From Bordetella parapertussis (lineage in GTDB: Bacteria > Pseudomonadota > Gammaproteobacteria > Burkholderiales > Burkholderiaceae_C), in the NCBI GenBank assembly GCA_945907335.1, contig CAMDSU010000074.1:1-8079 (forward strand): a stretch of DNA of 8,079 bases, read 5' to 3'. The translations under genes and the position numbers were made by a program. Below are positions 7,078 to 8,079 of the stretch, one piece after another. Each line of letters starts with the position of its first letter. The first letter of the stretch is position 1. The notes under the pieces are model-generated. The model did no database searches. It saw only the letters and a list, made by a program, of their open reading frames with translations, and was not told where the DNA came from.

Positions 7078-7109
7078 AAAAACTTGATCCTAGAATGATC
7101 CGAGTTTTT
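7078..7109 (+). terminator. Hairpin with T-run upstream of the flotillin-like gene
   Basis: AAAAACT (7078-7084) pairs with AGTTTTT (7103-7109). GATC (7086-7089) pairs with GATC (7097-7100) across a small internal bulge, with a 7-nt loop CTAGAAT. The A-run and T-run make it resemble a bidirectional intrinsic terminator, but the GC content of the stem is low and the T-run is part of the stem. It ends 26 nt before the next start codon, so it could instead lie in that gene's leader. Confidence 0.4.
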
Positions 7110-7124
7110 GGTTGTGTCACCCTT

Positions 7125-7130
7125 GAGGAA
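7125..7130 (+). promoter_or_regulatory. Ribosome binding site of the flotillin-like gene
   Basis: GAGGAA is placed 5 nt before the ATG at 7136. It is a strong match that decides the start. Confidence 0.75.
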
Positions 7131-7135
7131 GTTGC

Positions 7136-8079
7136 ATGATAGTTCTTGCTTGGTTGTTTGGCATTGTTGTACTGGTCGTCGTTATTGCGGCACTCGTTAC
7201 ATTTCTTAATCACTTTTATCGCAAGTCCAGTCGCGACGTAGCCATCATCCGAACCGGTTTCGGCGGGCAAAAAACCCTGATTTCAGGCGGTTGTTTATCG
7301 CTGCCTTTTTTGCACAAGATTGACGAAATCAACTTGCGCACCATTCGCGTAGAAGTGCGACGGATCGCTGAAAAATCCCTCATCACCGAAGACCGCATGC
7401 GGGTGGACGCCGAGCTTGAGTTTTATGTGCGTGTGCAACCTACCATTGATGGCGTCGCCACTGCCGCGCAGTCGCTCGGTTCCAAGGCATTCAATCCCGA
7501 TGGCATGCGCAATTTGCTCGAAGGTCGTTTTATCGATGCGGTGCAAGCGATTGCAGCCAGTCGCACCATGGACCAGATCCACGAAAAGCGCTCACAGTTC
7601 GTGTCTGACATTTCTGCCTTGCTCAAAGGCAATCTGGCTGAAAACGGTGTGGTGCTCGACTCTGTGTCTTTGACCCGTTTGGACCAGACCTCTTTTTCTT
7701 CGCTTGATGAAAACAATGCGTTCAATTCTGTCGGTATGCGTCGCTTGGCAGAGATCATTGCAGTCAACCGCAAAAAGCGGGTGCAGATCGAGTCAGAGGC
7801 TGACATCTCGGTTCGCCAGACACAACTTGACGCCACCAAGCAGCGCTTGTTGTTGAACCAACAGGAAGAAGAAGCGCAAATCAGCCAGCGCTTGGAGCTT
7901 GAAAAAATCAAAGCGCAAAGTGATGCACAGACTGCGCGTTCCCGCGAAGAATCGCAAGCCGCCACAGAAGCCGCCCGCATTTCCCGCGAGCAAGAAACCC
8001 GCATGCGCGAGATCGAAAAGCAGCGCGAATTGCGCAAGTCTGAAATTGAAGCACAACTCAATTCAGAGGTGAGAAAGCT
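7136..8079 (+). CDS. Flotillin/SPFH-domain membrane protein (YqiK-like), 3' end missing
   Basis: The 314 codons visible encode an inner-membrane protein of the flotillin family, which forms oligomeric scaffolds in membrane microdomains. Residues 2-24 are one hydrophobic membrane segment (LAWLFGIVVLVVVIAALVTF). The SPFH/band-7 domain follows at about 33-185, with DVAIIRTGFGGQKTLISGG and LITEDRMRVDAELEFYVRV. The block VSLTRLDQTSF (177-187) and the NNAFNSVGMRRLAEII region are characteristic of YqiK-type flotillins. From about 212 on the chain is a charged, Glu/Gln/Arg-rich coiled coil that continues past the window edge. The reading frame is open to base 8079, so the C-terminal oligomerisation part cannot be seen. 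No NfeD/YqiJ partner lies upstream; one might follow downstream. Family identification is strong, the specific role is unknown. Confidence 0.92.
   Translation, partial: MIVLAWLFGIVVLVVVIAALVTFLNHFYRKSSRDVAIIRTGFGGQKTLISGGCLSLPFLHKIDEINLRTIRVEVRRIAEKSLITEDRMRVDAELEFYVRVQPTIDGVATAAQSLGSKAFNPDGMRNLLEGRFIDAVQAIAASRTMDQIHEKRSQFVSDISALLKGNLAENGVVLDSVSLTRLDQTSFSSLDENNAFNSVGMRRLAEIIAVNRKKRVQIESEADISVRQTQLDATKQRLLLNQQEEEAQISQRLELEKIKAQSDAQTARSREESQAATEAARISREQETRMREIEKQRELRKSEIEAQLNSEVRK

Noticed and set aside
7423..8061. Long minus-strand open frame (212 codons) opposite the flotillin-like gene
   Set aside because: It is Ser/Arg/Cys-rich with no recognisable motif. The plus strand there encodes a clear SPFH protein with a strong ribosome binding site, so this is an antisense shadow of a coiled-coil coding region.

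Overview
The window looks like ordinary chromosomal DNA of a betaproteobacterium, most probably Burkholderiales of the Comamonadaceae type. This is inferred from the grpE/dnaK sequences, the Bug-type (TctC) solute-binding protein, the feruloyl-CoA synthase family member and the moderate GC content. No mobile element, CRISPR array, tRNA or rRNA was seen.

Left part (1-1823). The 5' end of dnaK (cut by the window edge) and complete grpE lie on the minus strand. Each is preceded by its own sigma-32-like heat-shock promoter with the same geometry (CTTGAA, 14 nt, degenerate CCCCATNT). The dnaK promoter overlaps a perfect DnaA-box 9-mer. A strongly AT-rich divergent intergenic region then leads to a plus-strand XRE-type helix-turn-helix regulator of unknown target, whose codons look more AT-rich than those of its neighbours.

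Centre (1890-6933). On the minus strand, in transcription order, lie a crotonase-fold enoyl-CoA hydratase, a feruloyl-CoA synthase family acyl-CoA ligase (ATGA overlap with the hydratase), a Bug/TctC periplasmic binding protein with a twin-arginine signal, and a small FKBP peptidyl-prolyl isomerase. A metal-dependent amidohydrolase of the Amidohydro_2 family is divergent to the hydratase across only 38 bp. The first three genes plus the amidohydrolase form a plausible module for uptake, CoA activation and side-chain shortening of a hydroxycinnamate-like acid. The hydratase keeps both catalytic glutamates of true enoyl-CoA hydratases. The amidohydrolase could act like the beta-ketoacyl-CoA hydrolase (CouO type) known from p-coumarate catabolism. 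This suggests hydrolytic side-chain cleavage rather than the classical Fcs/Ech retro-aldol route to vanillin. FKBP is probably a housekeeping gene unrelated to this module.

Right part (6934-8079). A 202-bp intergenic region with a hairpin leads to the 5' two-thirds or so of a flotillin/SPFH-family membrane protein (YqiK-like) that runs off the window.

The most interesting points are the possible non-classical hydroxycinnamate module, the DnaA box inside the dnaK heat-shock promoter, and the matching paired heat-shock promoters. I did not find a clearly new class of system.
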